Positions 52,360-62,341 of a stretch of DNA of 64,000 bases are shown piece by piece (within the stretch, counting starts at the first letter, position 1; each line of letters opens with the position of its first letter). Source of the stretch: Notospermus geniculatus (taxonomy: Eukaryota; Nemertea; Pilidiophora; Heteronemertea; Lineidae). Position numbers and translations under genes: made by a program. The notes beneath the pieces are model-generated. The model had not been told where the DNA came from. It did not search any database and saw only the letters and a program-made list of their open reading frames with translations. The DNA lies in NCBI GenBank assembly GCA_002633025.1, contig NMRB01001037.1, forward strand, positions 170,672-234,671, in the 5' to 3' direction.

Positions 52360-52426
52360 CTGTGCCTAATACCATAAAGAATAGCACCAGTGTGCTCGGA
52401 AGGGTTATCCTGAACGCTGCCATCAT
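52360..52426 (-). CDS. Exon 1 of a secreted-protein gene: signal peptide
   Basis: The minus strand reads ATGATGGCAGCG and encodes MMAAFRITLPSTLVLFFMVL followed by GT, a typical signal peptide with a short basic start and a hydrophobic core, ending at a CACAG|GTAAGT donor. The exon ends in phase 1, matching exon 2 at 49,868. Two ATGs stand in tandem. The promoter should lie to the right (52,430-52,700); no TATA box is evident. The remainder of the gene is left of exon 2 and was not identified. Confidence 0.6.
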
Positions 52427-53014
52427 TTAAGAAATTTTCTTGATATGCTTTGATTATCTTCGTCTTGTTGCATTCGATATTCGACTCAAGCTATGAGGTC
52501 TTTTCCTGGTTATGTTTGTTCGTCTGAAGTGGAAAGAAAACCTTTCTAGAGTGAGATCAGGGCAAGAGGAACTTAACGGTGTAAATCGTTCAAAAATTGA
52601 GGACAAATACATAGTACAGAGAACTAGAGAAAGAAAAATTTAAAAAGGAAGAGGGCATTCTACGAATGAATGGGTGCCATATACAGGGCCGTAGCTAGCT
52701 TTTTTCGGTGGGAGAATTTTAAGCAGATGAGGATCAACGGACATGGGCTTCGCCTTCGGCGCCGAAGGGGTCGGTTTCGCGAATTAGAATTCACTAATTT
52801 CTCTTGCTAATCCCAGTGTTTACATTTGCAACTCTGTATATAGCATGCCATTTCCAATAGTCTTCATACCTGATGAAGACATAATAAGTGTCGAAAGCTT
52901 GTATTGGATCCTCGGATCAATAAACAATTGATCTTCAACATGCTGTCGCACCCATTTTCTACGTATTTCAACAATTATATCAACACGGCAACCTACTACC
53001 TTGCTTATATAAAT
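52427..53014. other. Upstream region and repeat remnants, no gene seen
   Basis: A short GC-rich hairpin-rich stretch GGGCTTCGCCTTCGGCGCC lies at 52,746. The stretch 52,860-52,930 (CCTGATGAAGACATAATAAG) is a dispersed repeat type. Nothing coding is supported. Confidence 0.4.
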
Positions 53015-53890
53015 TTATATTAAAAAAAATATTAGGCCTAAATTCCATTTTGAAAAGGCAGGGGCTGTTTGCACAGCATCCTGTGTAACCGGGGAGTGTG
53101 TAACGTTACTCCTAACCGGAGTGGGTAAAAACAATGAACAGTCATCGGCATATAAATACATTTTACAATGTTGAACTTCATCACTTAAATCGTTAATATA
53201 AAATAGAAATAATAAGGGTCCCAAGATTGAGCCTTCGGGGACACCACTATTAATACCGCCCACTGCAGACCAGTAGGAAAAGGAGTCGTTCACTTTAACC
53301 CGAAGTCTACGTCTTGATAAATAAGATTTCAAGAAGTTAATTACATTGACACCAAGACCGTAAGCCCTTAATTTATGAAGAAGAAGATAATGGGGAATAG
53401 CGTCGAACGCTCCTTCAATATCAAGAAAAACTCCACGAGTTTCATTGTTCTGGGATCTGTCTAAGAGGACCTGATGAATAATATGGATTAACTGTTTTGG
53501 GGTATCATGACCTCTGATAAAACCTGATTGATACTCATAAAATAAATTGTTAAGAGTAACATGATCTGCAATATTTTGGTAAATGACGCGTTCCAAGACC
53601 TTAGAGAAAGCATTTAAAAGAGTCACGGGTCGATAATTGGCGACATCTTTTCTGGACCCTTTATTCTTGAAGATAGGTACTATAGTACCAAGTTTCCAAC
53701 TATCAGGAAATCTACCACTCCTGACGATGACTTGAAACAAGGAACATAAGTGGTCGTCTAAAGAGTTAGCAGATAAAACCAACATTTTATTGGTGATGCC
53801 ATCATTCCCACCACCCTTAGAAGTATTTAAATTACGTAAAATTTGATTATTTTTTGGTCTCTGAAAATATGTTTGATAGCATAACTGATT
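53015..53890 (-). mobile_element. CR1-like LINE reverse transcriptase, minus strand, truncated
   Basis: A nearly open frame of 295 codons encodes GGGNDGITNKMLVLSANSLD, then PDSWKLGTIVPIFKNKGSRK and VANYRPVTLLNAFSKVLERV, then GVFLDIEGAFDAIPHYLLLH, GVPEGSILGPLLFLFYINDL and the catalytic YADDCSLFLP. It is similar to the LINE at 10.5-13.1 kb. Both ends are missing. A TAGGCCTA at 53,033 adds two residues (GL) to the last part of the frame. Confidence 0.85.
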
Positions 53891-54265
53891 ACAGTGTATC
53901 ACATTCGATTGATAATTTATCTGATCACTCTCCCCTGAATATTAGGTTTAACATTCCTACTGAATATTGTGAGGCTGAAACCCCTAACCTGCCACCTCAT
54001 GGACCAAATTGGAAAAAGGCCAATAGTGCTGACGTTCAGTCTTTTAAAACAGCGCTTGATCAATATCTTAGTAATGTAGATTTTAATTGTGAGGCAACTA
54101 ACTGTAGAAACTTTTTCTGCACTGAACATCGTGACGAAATTGAGAGGCTGTATGAGCAGTTGGTTGAAGCTTGTGTTTTAGCGGGTGAGGAGAACATCCC
54201 GTCTTATAATAGGAATCAATTCCACTCTAATGGTGTAGCAGGATGGAACGATAGAGTGAAACCGG

Positions 54266-55978
54266 TGTGACAGGCGATATAGTCCGCCAGGGGCCATGGT
54301 CCGGGGGACCATGGCCACTAGGGACAGGGGTCCTCCGGACCCCTGTCCCCAGGGATAAATGTCCTGACCGGACTACTATTCCTAGCCTTCATAAGAGGTG
54401 AAAGCGGACTATATTCCCTATAGGACTATATCACCTGTCACAGCAGTGACAGTAATCGTGGTCCCCCTGATAATAAAGTCCGTTCAGTCATGAATTCTTT
54501 TTATTGTATGGCGATTCAATTCATTCAAGTATAAAATGTGGTTGAAAACCAACACCGCCGTCAACCGCCTTTGTGGTGTAGTGGAACGGCAGAGGTCTAC
54601 TGCGTGGAATGCTCCGAGTTCGATCCCCGTGCTGATCCTTTTTTTTTCTTTTTGCAATTTAACGTCTAGCTGGCCAAAGGGTGTTACATAAAATTTTCCC
54701 CCCATAACCGAGCTTGTGTTCCATTGACAAAGTCACTTCACAGGCTAGAAAACGCAAGCTCACAGTTGACCCAAGCCAGATATTCTTACCTTACCGAGAA
54801 CAAGTACGAGGCATGCTCAGATAACCAGAAACAGAGCATCAGATGAACGGCGGCAAGAAACTATAAGGAATTTTTTGTATCATTTCAAATATTTGTCCGT
54901 GGCAGTTATATGATGCGGGAGACATGGTCCCCCAGACGCTGTGAACTAGTGATTGCAGTCCGGCGGACTATTTTGTCACGAAATTATAGTCCCGTGGACA
55001 ACTACTCCTAGGGATGAATGTCCGCCGGACTATATCCTCGGGGGGATATGGTCCGCGGACCATTATTCCCAGGGACGTTTGTCCATCGGACTTCCTTTCC
55101 TAGATGTGATAGTCCGGCAGACTATTGACCCTGATCGTTCTTCTCACATGAAGACAAATGATACTTCTGTAGTATCTGATAATAAACAAGAAGTCAATCT
55201 CCAGAATTCACGAACTTTCAACCCCAACCGGGGTCTTTTTCAAGTGGAACTTTACAATCTGAAACTCTAGAATCTGTAGTATCTGATGATGGACATTAGT
55301 GTTCATGTGGCATTTTGATTTCAAATGTCCCCAATGAAATTTAGACATGATTTACCAACATGTCTACATGTATTTCAGTTGGAGGGGAGATCTTTGGTAC
55401 CGAGTAGTCAAAGTTCAAAAAGGCCCATCCATATTCATGTAACGTTAGCATTGAAAACATCAAAGACAACGGAACATGTACTAGCGAAAAATGGACATGT
55501 TTGTATAGCAGCCCTGGGTCAATGCATGTCGATTGAAACTGTACGTCGACAAGTAATTTGCATCAACAAATCCAATAGCTGCATTATCTTCAAACCTGTT
55601 TCTTTTTGTTTATTCATTGTCGGGTTAACACACTCACTTTTCCCTGCTTTCACCTGCAGGGGCTTTCAAATGGACAGCCATATTGAACGAAAACAATGCG
55701 TTTGGTAGCCATGTTGGATGAACAACAATAGTAAACTTCTATTGCTGTCCTCCAATGGCTGCCCATTGCAAAGCCTCTATAGGACACTCATCACTGGGAA
55801 CCGCCCCAGGTACCATAGTCCACCCCGGACAATTATTCCTGGTGCCAGGACTGTGATACCCAGTGATGATAGTCCGCCGGACTATGGTCCCTAGTGTTGG
55901 ATGACCCCCGGACTATATAAATAACTGGGACTTATAGTCCCCGGACTATATCGTCAGGGGACTATATCAGCTACTACA
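54266..55978. mobile_element. 1.7 kb CCGG-flanked element with GGACTAT hairpins
   Basis: CCGG flanks both sides (54,262-54,265 and 55,979-55,982). Ends are partly inverted: TGTGACAGGCGATATAGTCC at the left and GGACTATATCAGCTACTACA at the right. Both end regions consist of GGACTAT, GTCCGCCGGAC and similar palindromes; the left 180 bases form a hairpin of their own (CAGGCGATATAG against CTATATCACCTG). The middle holds a tRNA-like SINE head at 54,566 and a GACCCC-type motif at 55,225. No transposase is visible. The four-base duplication is unusual and I cannot assign a superfamily. Confidence 0.75.
54566..54638 (+). mobile_element. tRNA-like SINE head with T-run
   Basis: GTGGTGTAGTGGAACGGCAG resembles an A-box region and GAGTTCGATCCCC a B box, followed by a run of T that could end RNA polymerase III transcription. 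A proper acceptor stem is not seen, so it is a SINE relic rather than a tRNA gene. Confidence 0.5.
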
Positions 55979-56432
55979 CCGGCTCGGGACACAGCTATTT
56001 TTTGGCATAACTTATGGAAAGGGATCGGCTCCCCGAGGCAAGGGGCGGTGGCAGATATTCATAGGGCCACATGTGCCAAGTATCATTATGAAATTCGTCG
56101 GTTAAAAGCCGATAATAAGATCGCCGAGAGTGACAAGCTAGCCGATACGCTCCTTGACTCGGACAGCCGATCCTTTTGGTCACATATTAATAGGATTAAA
56201 GGTAATTCCACAGCGTACCCTAATATCGTCGACGATAAAACTGACAAAGAATCTATTGCACAGGTCTTTGCTGATAAATATGAGGCTCTCTACTCTAGTG
56301 TATTATATGATGAAAATGACATGCAAGTTTTAATGGAAGATATAAATGTAAGGATAAGGGATGAACGTTGCCATGTCTTTTGTGATAGAAACGGACACAT
56401 TTTGACACCTGAGGAAGTACAATCAGCAATTA

Positions 56433-56617
56433 AAGCGAATCGAAAGCGAAAAAATTTGATTTAGAAATAGAATTTGAAAGGGGACGAATTTTCAGGAAAA
56501 AATGTAAACAAACTTCTCCAGAATGTCAACAAAGAAATTTTCGTGCATTTTGATTGGCTGAATTTTGTGTTTACAAACACCAGCCAAATGTAAACAAAAT
56601 CCGCTATCGATTCGCTT
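56433..56617. mobile_element. 185-base MITE with TA duplication in the LINE
   Basis: Ends AAGCGAATCGAAAGCG and CGCTATCGATTCGCTT are inverted and flanked by TA at 56,431-56,432 and 56,618-56,619. The LINE frame continues through when it is ignored. The inside contains TGTAAACAAA in both orientations. Confidence 0.8.
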
Positions 56618-58204
56618 TAATCTGTTGAATGAAGGCAAACATGGGGCAACCATAGATTAATTAAACGAGGCCCTTGCAAATCTTTTTACGGCTATGCTTA
56701 CTCATGCTTATGTTCCACAGGGTTTTCGACAAGCTACTATTTTCCCAATTCCTAAAAACAAGAGAAAATCATGTAATGACTCGGAAAACTACCGAGGTAT
56801 TACCCTCAGCAGTATCCTTGGAAAAGTATTGTATTGTACACAAACTGTATTGTACACAAACCAACAGACAAATGTAGCTTGGAATGGTGTAAAGAGTAGA
56901 AGTTTTGGTGTGAAAATGGTATCAAACAGGGAGGGGTTTTGTCACCGATCCTGTTTTGTGTGTATGTTGATGTGCTGCTTGGTCGTCTGAGGGAATCTGG
57001 ATATGGATGTTACATTGGTACGGTTTTTATGGGTACATTTGCATATGCTGATGACATTGTTTTACTGAGCCTTACTCGTTACGGCCTTTGCAAATTACTG
57101 AATATATGTTCCTCATTCTCTGATGAATATCATGTCATTTTTAACCATATGAAGAGTCAGCTGGTAGCCTTCGGTGAAGGTAATATCGAACATCGCCCGT
57201 TTCATTGGGCCGGTCAGGTAATCAATTTTTCTAATCAGGCTGTACATCTTGGTCACATTATCGGTGAACAAATCAATGACGTCACTGCTGACAAAGTCAT
57301 TTCTGAGTTGTATGCGAAAACGAACGCAATCATGACTAGTTTTGGGCATTGCCACTCAACTATTAGATACAAGCTGTTTAAATCATTTGCCATGGCCCTG
57401 TATGGTTCGGTAACTTGGGACCTCTCAGCCGGGTCTCAGGATAGACTTTTTACTGCATGGAGAAAATGTGTAAGAAGACTTTTCAACATCCCTTACATGA
57501 CTCACTCAAATTTACTCCCCTTGATCTGCGAAGACTTGTCACCTGATCTCCAGCTCTTATCGAGATTTGTTAAATTTTTCAAATCTGCCCTAGCTAGTGA
57601 AAATGAGGTTGTTAAACTCTGTGCCAACTTGGCACTCCAAGGAAGCCAGTCGAACTTGTGTAATAACATCACTCGTGTATGTAATATGTTTAATGCGTCG
57701 AGACAGAGCTTTAACGCTGTTGTTACTGATCCGACTCCTCAGCAGCACCTTGCTGACTCAGGAAGGGTTATTAGGGAGCTTATTTGGTTAAGAGACTCAC
57801 GTGATTTTTCCTTTCTTACCTACAATGAGATGACTGTCATAATAAACCAACTGTGTACCGAGTAAGTAATCATGAGAGATTAGCACTAATGTTGCCTGTG
57901 ACTGTTCACTAATTCCTTCACTATAATCATGTCAATGTTTTAGAATTCCAATGAATTTTTTAGGTGAATTTGTATATATTTGATTTCTGCACCTGCACCA
58001 TCATGCACAACAAGCACAATCAATTGTACATTTAGTACGAATAAATGATAATAATAATAATAATAATAATAATTGCATTAACCATTTCTTTGTTAACTGA
58101 ATTAAGAGATTAATTAACAATTGTTCCGTGTAGAAATTTCAAAGAGTCACAATAGTTCTGTGAGAAAAGGAAGAGAGCAAAAAAAGGGAAAAAAAAGAAA
58201 AACA

Positions 58205-58300
58205 CTGAAAGGAACTAGGGGGATTCGAACCCGCGACATATGGGTTACAGTCCAATCAACTTTTCCACTGCCATGTGACTGCGCTAGTCAACTGACTGAA
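58205..58300 (-). mobile_element. tRNA-like SINE head, minus strand
   Basis: On the minus strand TAGCGCAGTCACATGG fits an A box and GGGTTCGAATCCC is a perfect B box. The outer ends do not form a clean acceptor stem, so I call it tRNA-derived rather than a tRNA gene. Confidence 0.5.
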
Positions 58301-59104
58301 CATGTGAGAATGGAATTTTTTACCTGGTTCAGGGCAAGATCCTACATGTATACAATAGTCATGGCTTTGTATTTATAGTCTTGAACTTCATATTTTGAGG
58401 CTGTCCAGTATGACAAATGCGTCAGGCCGAATAACCGACCAGGACCCGTCACTATTCATCCGCCACTGCATACACGGCGGACGTATTTGTGAATAATCAC
58501 TTCGTTGTCTAAAACGTTCCGTGCATAAATTATCGTAATGCGCCCTCATTATGATCTCGCGTTTTCATTGGTTAGAATCTGCTGTGTAAGCAGTAATAAA
58601 ACTAAGAAATATTGTAGTGCTTGCACAGCAAGTTGCTGTGCAAATAGTCACGGCGTCTTGAAAATTACACCTGTGTGTCCTAAAATTGCAGCACGGGCAA
58701 AATCGGAATATGAACATCTTAATTTTAGCTGGCCTGTGAGCTATAATCGTCACGCGGTGTCCGTCGCCGTCGTTGTCGTCCTTTAGCAGGGCACGTTTCG
58801 TAACCACTGGGGCTCTTGACACCAAACTTGGTACATATGTGCCTCTAGGTCAGATGACCTATGACACCAAGTTTCGGTCCGATCTGATTCTTGGCTTGGC
58901 CACCAGGGGGATAAATCGAAAACCTTTAAAGTGCAGTGTCGCCTTAACCGTTGATCCGATCATCACCAAAGTTTTATCGTAGGTACATCTGATGAGGATA
59001 CACAACATGTCACCCGGATTTTTGATTTGACGTAATTTTCAAGGTCACGGAGGTCAACGTTCAAATTTCACCTTCGGGTGGCACGTTTCGTGGCTATTTG
59101 TCCT
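58301..59104. other. Non-coding, repeat-derived
   Basis: 58,790-59,100 belongs to the same dispersed repeat family as 48,800-49,050 (ACACCAAGTTTCGGTCCGAT, then GGCACGTTTCGT) in opposite orientation. No gene is recognised. Confidence 0.45.
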
Positions 59105-59319
59105 GGGGCCGGTTGCACAATCAGCGTTAACCTAACGTGGCGTTAAAGCCTATTCTGGCGTTAAATCTGCTAACGTGTCGTTAGCTAACTTAGCGTTATT
59201 TTTTGGTTGCCCAAAGCAGTTTTAACGCCAGCGTTAGCTATCGGTACCCTAACGCTGGTCTTTGATGGTTGCTATGGATATTACCCACAATGCAAATAGG
59301 TTTTATAGCAATATCCAAC
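59105..59319. repeat. Harbinger-type terminal region upstream of the Myb gene
   Basis: Starts GGGGCCGGTTGCACAA, the same terminal motif as the hairpin MITE at 48,653-48,810, followed by GCGTTA/TAACGC repeats in both orientations up to 59,250. It directly precedes the Myb/SANT gene, as expected for the end of a Harbinger transposon, although no matching right end was found before 64,000. Confidence 0.55.
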
Positions 59320-59800
59320 ATGGCTGCCTCCAGTGAAAAAGTACCCACTTCGGGGGAAAAAAGGGAAAGGAGCGCGAATTGGACAACAGACGAGATAATT
59401 TTACTGGTGGACTTAGTTGAGGAGGAGCTAGGGTTACTGCGGAGCAAGTTCACATCCAGCATAACACACAAGGTGAAAGAGAGCAAGTGGGAGGAGATTG
59501 CCGCGAAGGTTACTTCCATTGGAAATGCCTCTCGGACTTGGAAGCAGGTCCATGAAAAATGGAATCAACTTGTTTCCAAGTCCAAAGAAGCCTTTGCCAA
59601 GGTGAAATCGCACCAGCGGGGAACAGGTGGAGGTGCTCCAGGCCCTGATCTCGATCCTGTTACAGCAAGGATAATTGACCTGTACAAAGATGATGCCAGC
59701 TTCATTGGTGTCGAGGTTGGATTTGAAAGCAGAATTGGTCCACCACTCCCCAAGAGAATTAGGCCTAGTGCCAGTCTAGTCACTAATTCTGCTTCTGCTG
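59320..59800 (+). CDS. Myb/SANT-like protein of Harbinger type, exon 1
   Basis: The frame begins MAASSEKVPTSGEKRE; this ATG is preferred over one 51 bases upstream because AACATGG is a good start context. Residues about 20-90 form a Myb/SANT-like (MADF-like) DNA-binding domain: ANWTTDEIILLVDLVEEELG, SKWEEIAAKV and SRTWKQVHEKWNQLVSKSKE, with the spaced tryptophans of that fold. PIF/Harbinger transposons encode such a protein beside their transposase to bind the element ends and carry the transposase into the nucleus. The exon ends at GCTG|GTAAGT in phase 1. Exons 2 to 4 follow at 60,501, 61,153 and 61,718. A domesticated host gene is the alternative. Confidence 0.7.
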
Positions 59801-60500
59801 GTAAGTCAAAGTAAGTGCAATCCCCTTCCCTGCTAATAAATGTTTGCTGCTAAACAATAAACAACAGCAACCAACTGTGAAATATTCGACTATTTTCCGA
59901 GGGGAGGCAAGGCCTAGATTTTGTCGTCTGCTTCGGCCGGCCGCCGGGAAGGGGATTTCCCGTCCATGACAAACAGGGGAAATCCCCTTTCTGGGCACAG
60001 TGCCACTGCACGCAAGTCACATGTGCATGTAGCCTATGTGTGCTCATCATTCATGCGGCCCTGGCAACTTACGGCTGCTATTTTCATTGTTCATGATTCA
60101 TGTCAGTTAATTGAAGACAGTAACATGCGTATAACATTCTAAAACTCCAGACTGCCGTGTATTCAATCACTCTGTGTGACCACTGAACTGAAATTACACA
60201 GCATTTCTGAATAAATTATGAGACTTTTCTGAATGCAGAACAGGAAATGGCAGAACTGGGCATGCTCAGTCTCACTATATGGGAGGCTAAATAGGACAAA
60301 CCGATGTGTACCCTTTGGCTTGTATAGGCCTACCACAGTGATCCCATGACTCACTTTTGGAAGGAACAAAAGAACCAATAAAATAATTTTTCTATAATGA
60401 GGCTTTAGGCCTTGTCTGCCTTGATCATCTTATTTTATGGTAGGCCTATGCTGGTTGCTGTCATCATATTATGTCATCATAACTTTGTTTATTTCTATAG

Positions 60501-60581
60501 GACAAGGTGACTCAAAAAGTGAAGGTGATGTACCGGTACCGGCAGTACAAAAAGTCGTTGCGGAATTGTCAGTTCAATCAG
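60501..60581 (+). CDS. Myb/SANT-like gene, exon 2 (first copy)
   Basis: Acceptor TTTCTATAG, then 81 bases encoding QGDSKSEGDVPVPAVQKVVA and ending at TCAG|GTATTT. It is phase 1 at both ends, so it joins exon 1 and exon 3 in frame. A second copy of the exon lies 365 bases downstream. Confidence 0.65.
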
Positions 60582-60865
60582 GTATTTATTCTATCACAGG
60601 CAGTACATATCACATTTTTAAAGCACTGACAATATTTTCAAAGGTATTTACAAGCACAACTAGGACTTTACCGCCCGATTGCGGCGTTACTCGCTTTGCG
60701 TCCGTAATTGTTTTGGTATGTATCGAAAATAGAGATATTAATTTACCTCTCAGAATGCCTAATGAGGCTTTAGGCCTTGTCTGCCTTGATCATCTTATTT
60801 TATGGTAGGCCGATGCTGGTTGCTGTCATCATATTATTTCATCATAACTTTGTTTATTTCTATAG

Positions 60866-60946
60866 GACAAGGTGACTCAAAAAGTGAAGGTGATGTACCG
60901 GTACCAGCAGTACAAAAAGTCGTAGCGGCATTGTCAGTTCAATCAG
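60866..60946 (+). CDS. Myb/SANT-like gene, exon 2 (duplicate copy)
   Basis: The same 81-base exon with intact splice sites and frame, differing at a few bases (one residue change, KVVAAL for KVVAEL). It belongs to a tandem duplication of roughly 260 bases (60,396-60,660 and 60,761-61,022). As the exon is symmetrical, either copy or both could be used. Confidence 0.6.
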
Positions 60947-61152
60947 GTATTTATTCTATCACAGGCAGTACATATCACATTAAAAGCACTGACAATATTT
61001 TCAAAGGTATTTACAAGCACCACTGGCTGATGATTATCAATATCTTGTTGTGATCATTGGCATTCAGTATGAAATAAATAACGTTAGTTTTCATGACGCT
61101 TCTAATGATATCAAGACTATTTCACATGTTATAAATTAAAATACCATTTCAG

Positions 61153-61233
61153 GTTTTCAAAATACTGGTACCGGTCCAGGAATTACTTGTTCTCAGCCAC
61201 TGGTATTTGAGACTATTGCTGTCGATGAACTAG
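61153..61233 (+). CDS. Myb/SANT-like gene, exon 3
   Basis: Acceptor CATTTCAG, 81 bases encoding FQNTGTGPGITCSQPLVFET then IAVDEL, donor CTAG|GTATGC, phase 1 at both ends. Most of this exon with its donor and following intron is duplicated at 62,168-62,341. Confidence 0.6.
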   Translation, partial: VFKILVPVQELLVLSHWYLRLLLSMN

Positions 61234-61717
61234 GTATGCTAGTATGATACTGATAGAATTCTTCATCTTTCCTTGGAGGAATTATACTGTATAATTCCTC
61301 CAAGATCTTTCGTAAAACTTCGTCATAATGGCATCAACTTTACATGGTGGAACATATTTCTTTGCTTTCAATATCATATAAATATCAATTTCAATTTGAA
61401 GGAGATTTTGAAACCACGGCTTTGCCAAGACCCCCAAAAAGTACTGCAACTGGAAAGGCCGCATCGAAATTTAAATCATTTGGTACATGTAAGTAGCGTC
61501 ACCGTAAGTGTATATACTCAGCATGAACTGGGAGGACTTCGGCTGAAATCAATTAACTGCCTGTATGAGTTTAACAGTAATCTATACAGATATTACTTAA
61601 TGCATGAAAAAATATTTTGACTCATTTTAACTCTCAATGAACTTCATATATCAGTGAAATTCCCAATACAGTTTGTGATGACTTAACAATATTGTCATTC
61701 AATGTGCAATGTTTCAG

Positions 61718-61956
61718 GTACGAAGAATGTCTCTCAGTCATCAAGGGCAACTGAAGATCTTCATGTTAGGGTTTTGGAAGCCACCCTCCAGGCACAACAG
61801 GAGATTATTGCCACACAGAGAGTGAAACGACAACAGGCTGAACTCCAAGTTGAAAAATTAAAACTTGAGATAGAGGTAACTTTCCATAACAAGAATCAAA
61901 GTTCATTTGGTCTAAAATGCGACCTGGATTTTGCTCTGTGCGACCAAAAACATTGA
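61718..61956 (+). CDS. Myb/SANT-like gene, last exon: coiled coil
   Basis: Acceptor GTTTCAG, then a phase-1 frame with TKNVSQSSRATEDLHVRVLE and a long charged helix LQAQQEIIATQRVKRQQAEL followed by QVEKLKLEIE, which is the C-terminal coiled coil usual in Harbinger Myb-like proteins. The frame reads to a TGA at 61,954; a GAG|GTAACT donor at 61,876 would instead mean another exon. Confidence 0.6.
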
Positions 61957-62167
61957 TGTTCTAATGCATTTGTATTGTGTGCGACTTTTTTTTTGTCTGT
62001 TCGACCACAATCTGCTTTTTCAGAATATGAACTTTGATCGCCCCCATAAAAACCCAGCAACCACGTGCTGTGACATTATTTACATCTCGCGGACGCGCGT
62101 GTGAATAAACGGGAAAAAACGGGAGTACCACGAAAACTGTTCTACCCCGAAAACTGGTCACTCGATC

Positions 62168-62341
62168 ATACCGGTCCAGAAATTACTTGTTCTCAGCCAC
62201 TGGTATTTGAGACTATTGCTGTCGATGAACTAGGTATGCTAGTATGATACTGATTGAATTCTTCATCTTTCCTTGGAGGAATTATACTGTATAATTCCTC
62301 CAAGATCTTTCGTAAAACTTCGTCATAATGGCATCAACTTT
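62168..62341 (+). repeat. Local duplicate of exon 3 and its intron
   Basis: About 174 bases match 61,166-61,343 almost exactly, including the end of exon 3, its donor and part of the intron with GGAGGAATTATACTGTATAA. It lacks the exon's acceptor and first bases, so it is not a usable exon by itself. After 62,342 the sequence changes; an acidic minus-strand frame (YRLHDDDLEEDLGSDNYGNF) with a CAG|GTAAGC donor at 62,430 may be an exon of another gene, with low confidence. Confidence 0.65.

Larger units (their letters stand above)
53891..58072 (+). mobile_element. LINE split by two transposons, tail at 58,072
   Basis: The coding parts are 53,891-54,265 (end of the endonuclease, NLSDHSPLNIRFNIP, and the linker), 55,979-56,432 (linker, YHYEIRRLKADNKIAESDKL, up to LTPEEVQSAIKA) and 56,618-57,865 (reverse transcriptase). 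The latter has FRQATIFPIPKNKRK and NYRGITLSSILGKVL, then, after a deletion near 56,840-56,900 that removes the central palm, GGVLSPILFCVYVDVL with one shift, and the catalytic FAYADDIVLLSL near 57,040. The C-terminal region runs to INQLCTE. The ATAATA tail (58,048-58,072) marks the 3' end. Both insertions join back in frame. A TAG lies near 56,665. The 5' end is truncated against the minus-strand LINE. Confidence 0.85.

Noticed and set aside
52746-52790. GC hairpin GGGCTTCGCCTTCGGCGCC as a terminator
   Set aside because: Intrinsic terminators are not expected in animal DNA and there is no gene end next to it.
7150-58300. tRNA genes at 7150-7230, 26,971, 54,566 and 58,205
   Set aside because: A and B boxes are present, but acceptor stems do not pair and SINE bodies, tails or target duplications follow. 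They are SINE heads.
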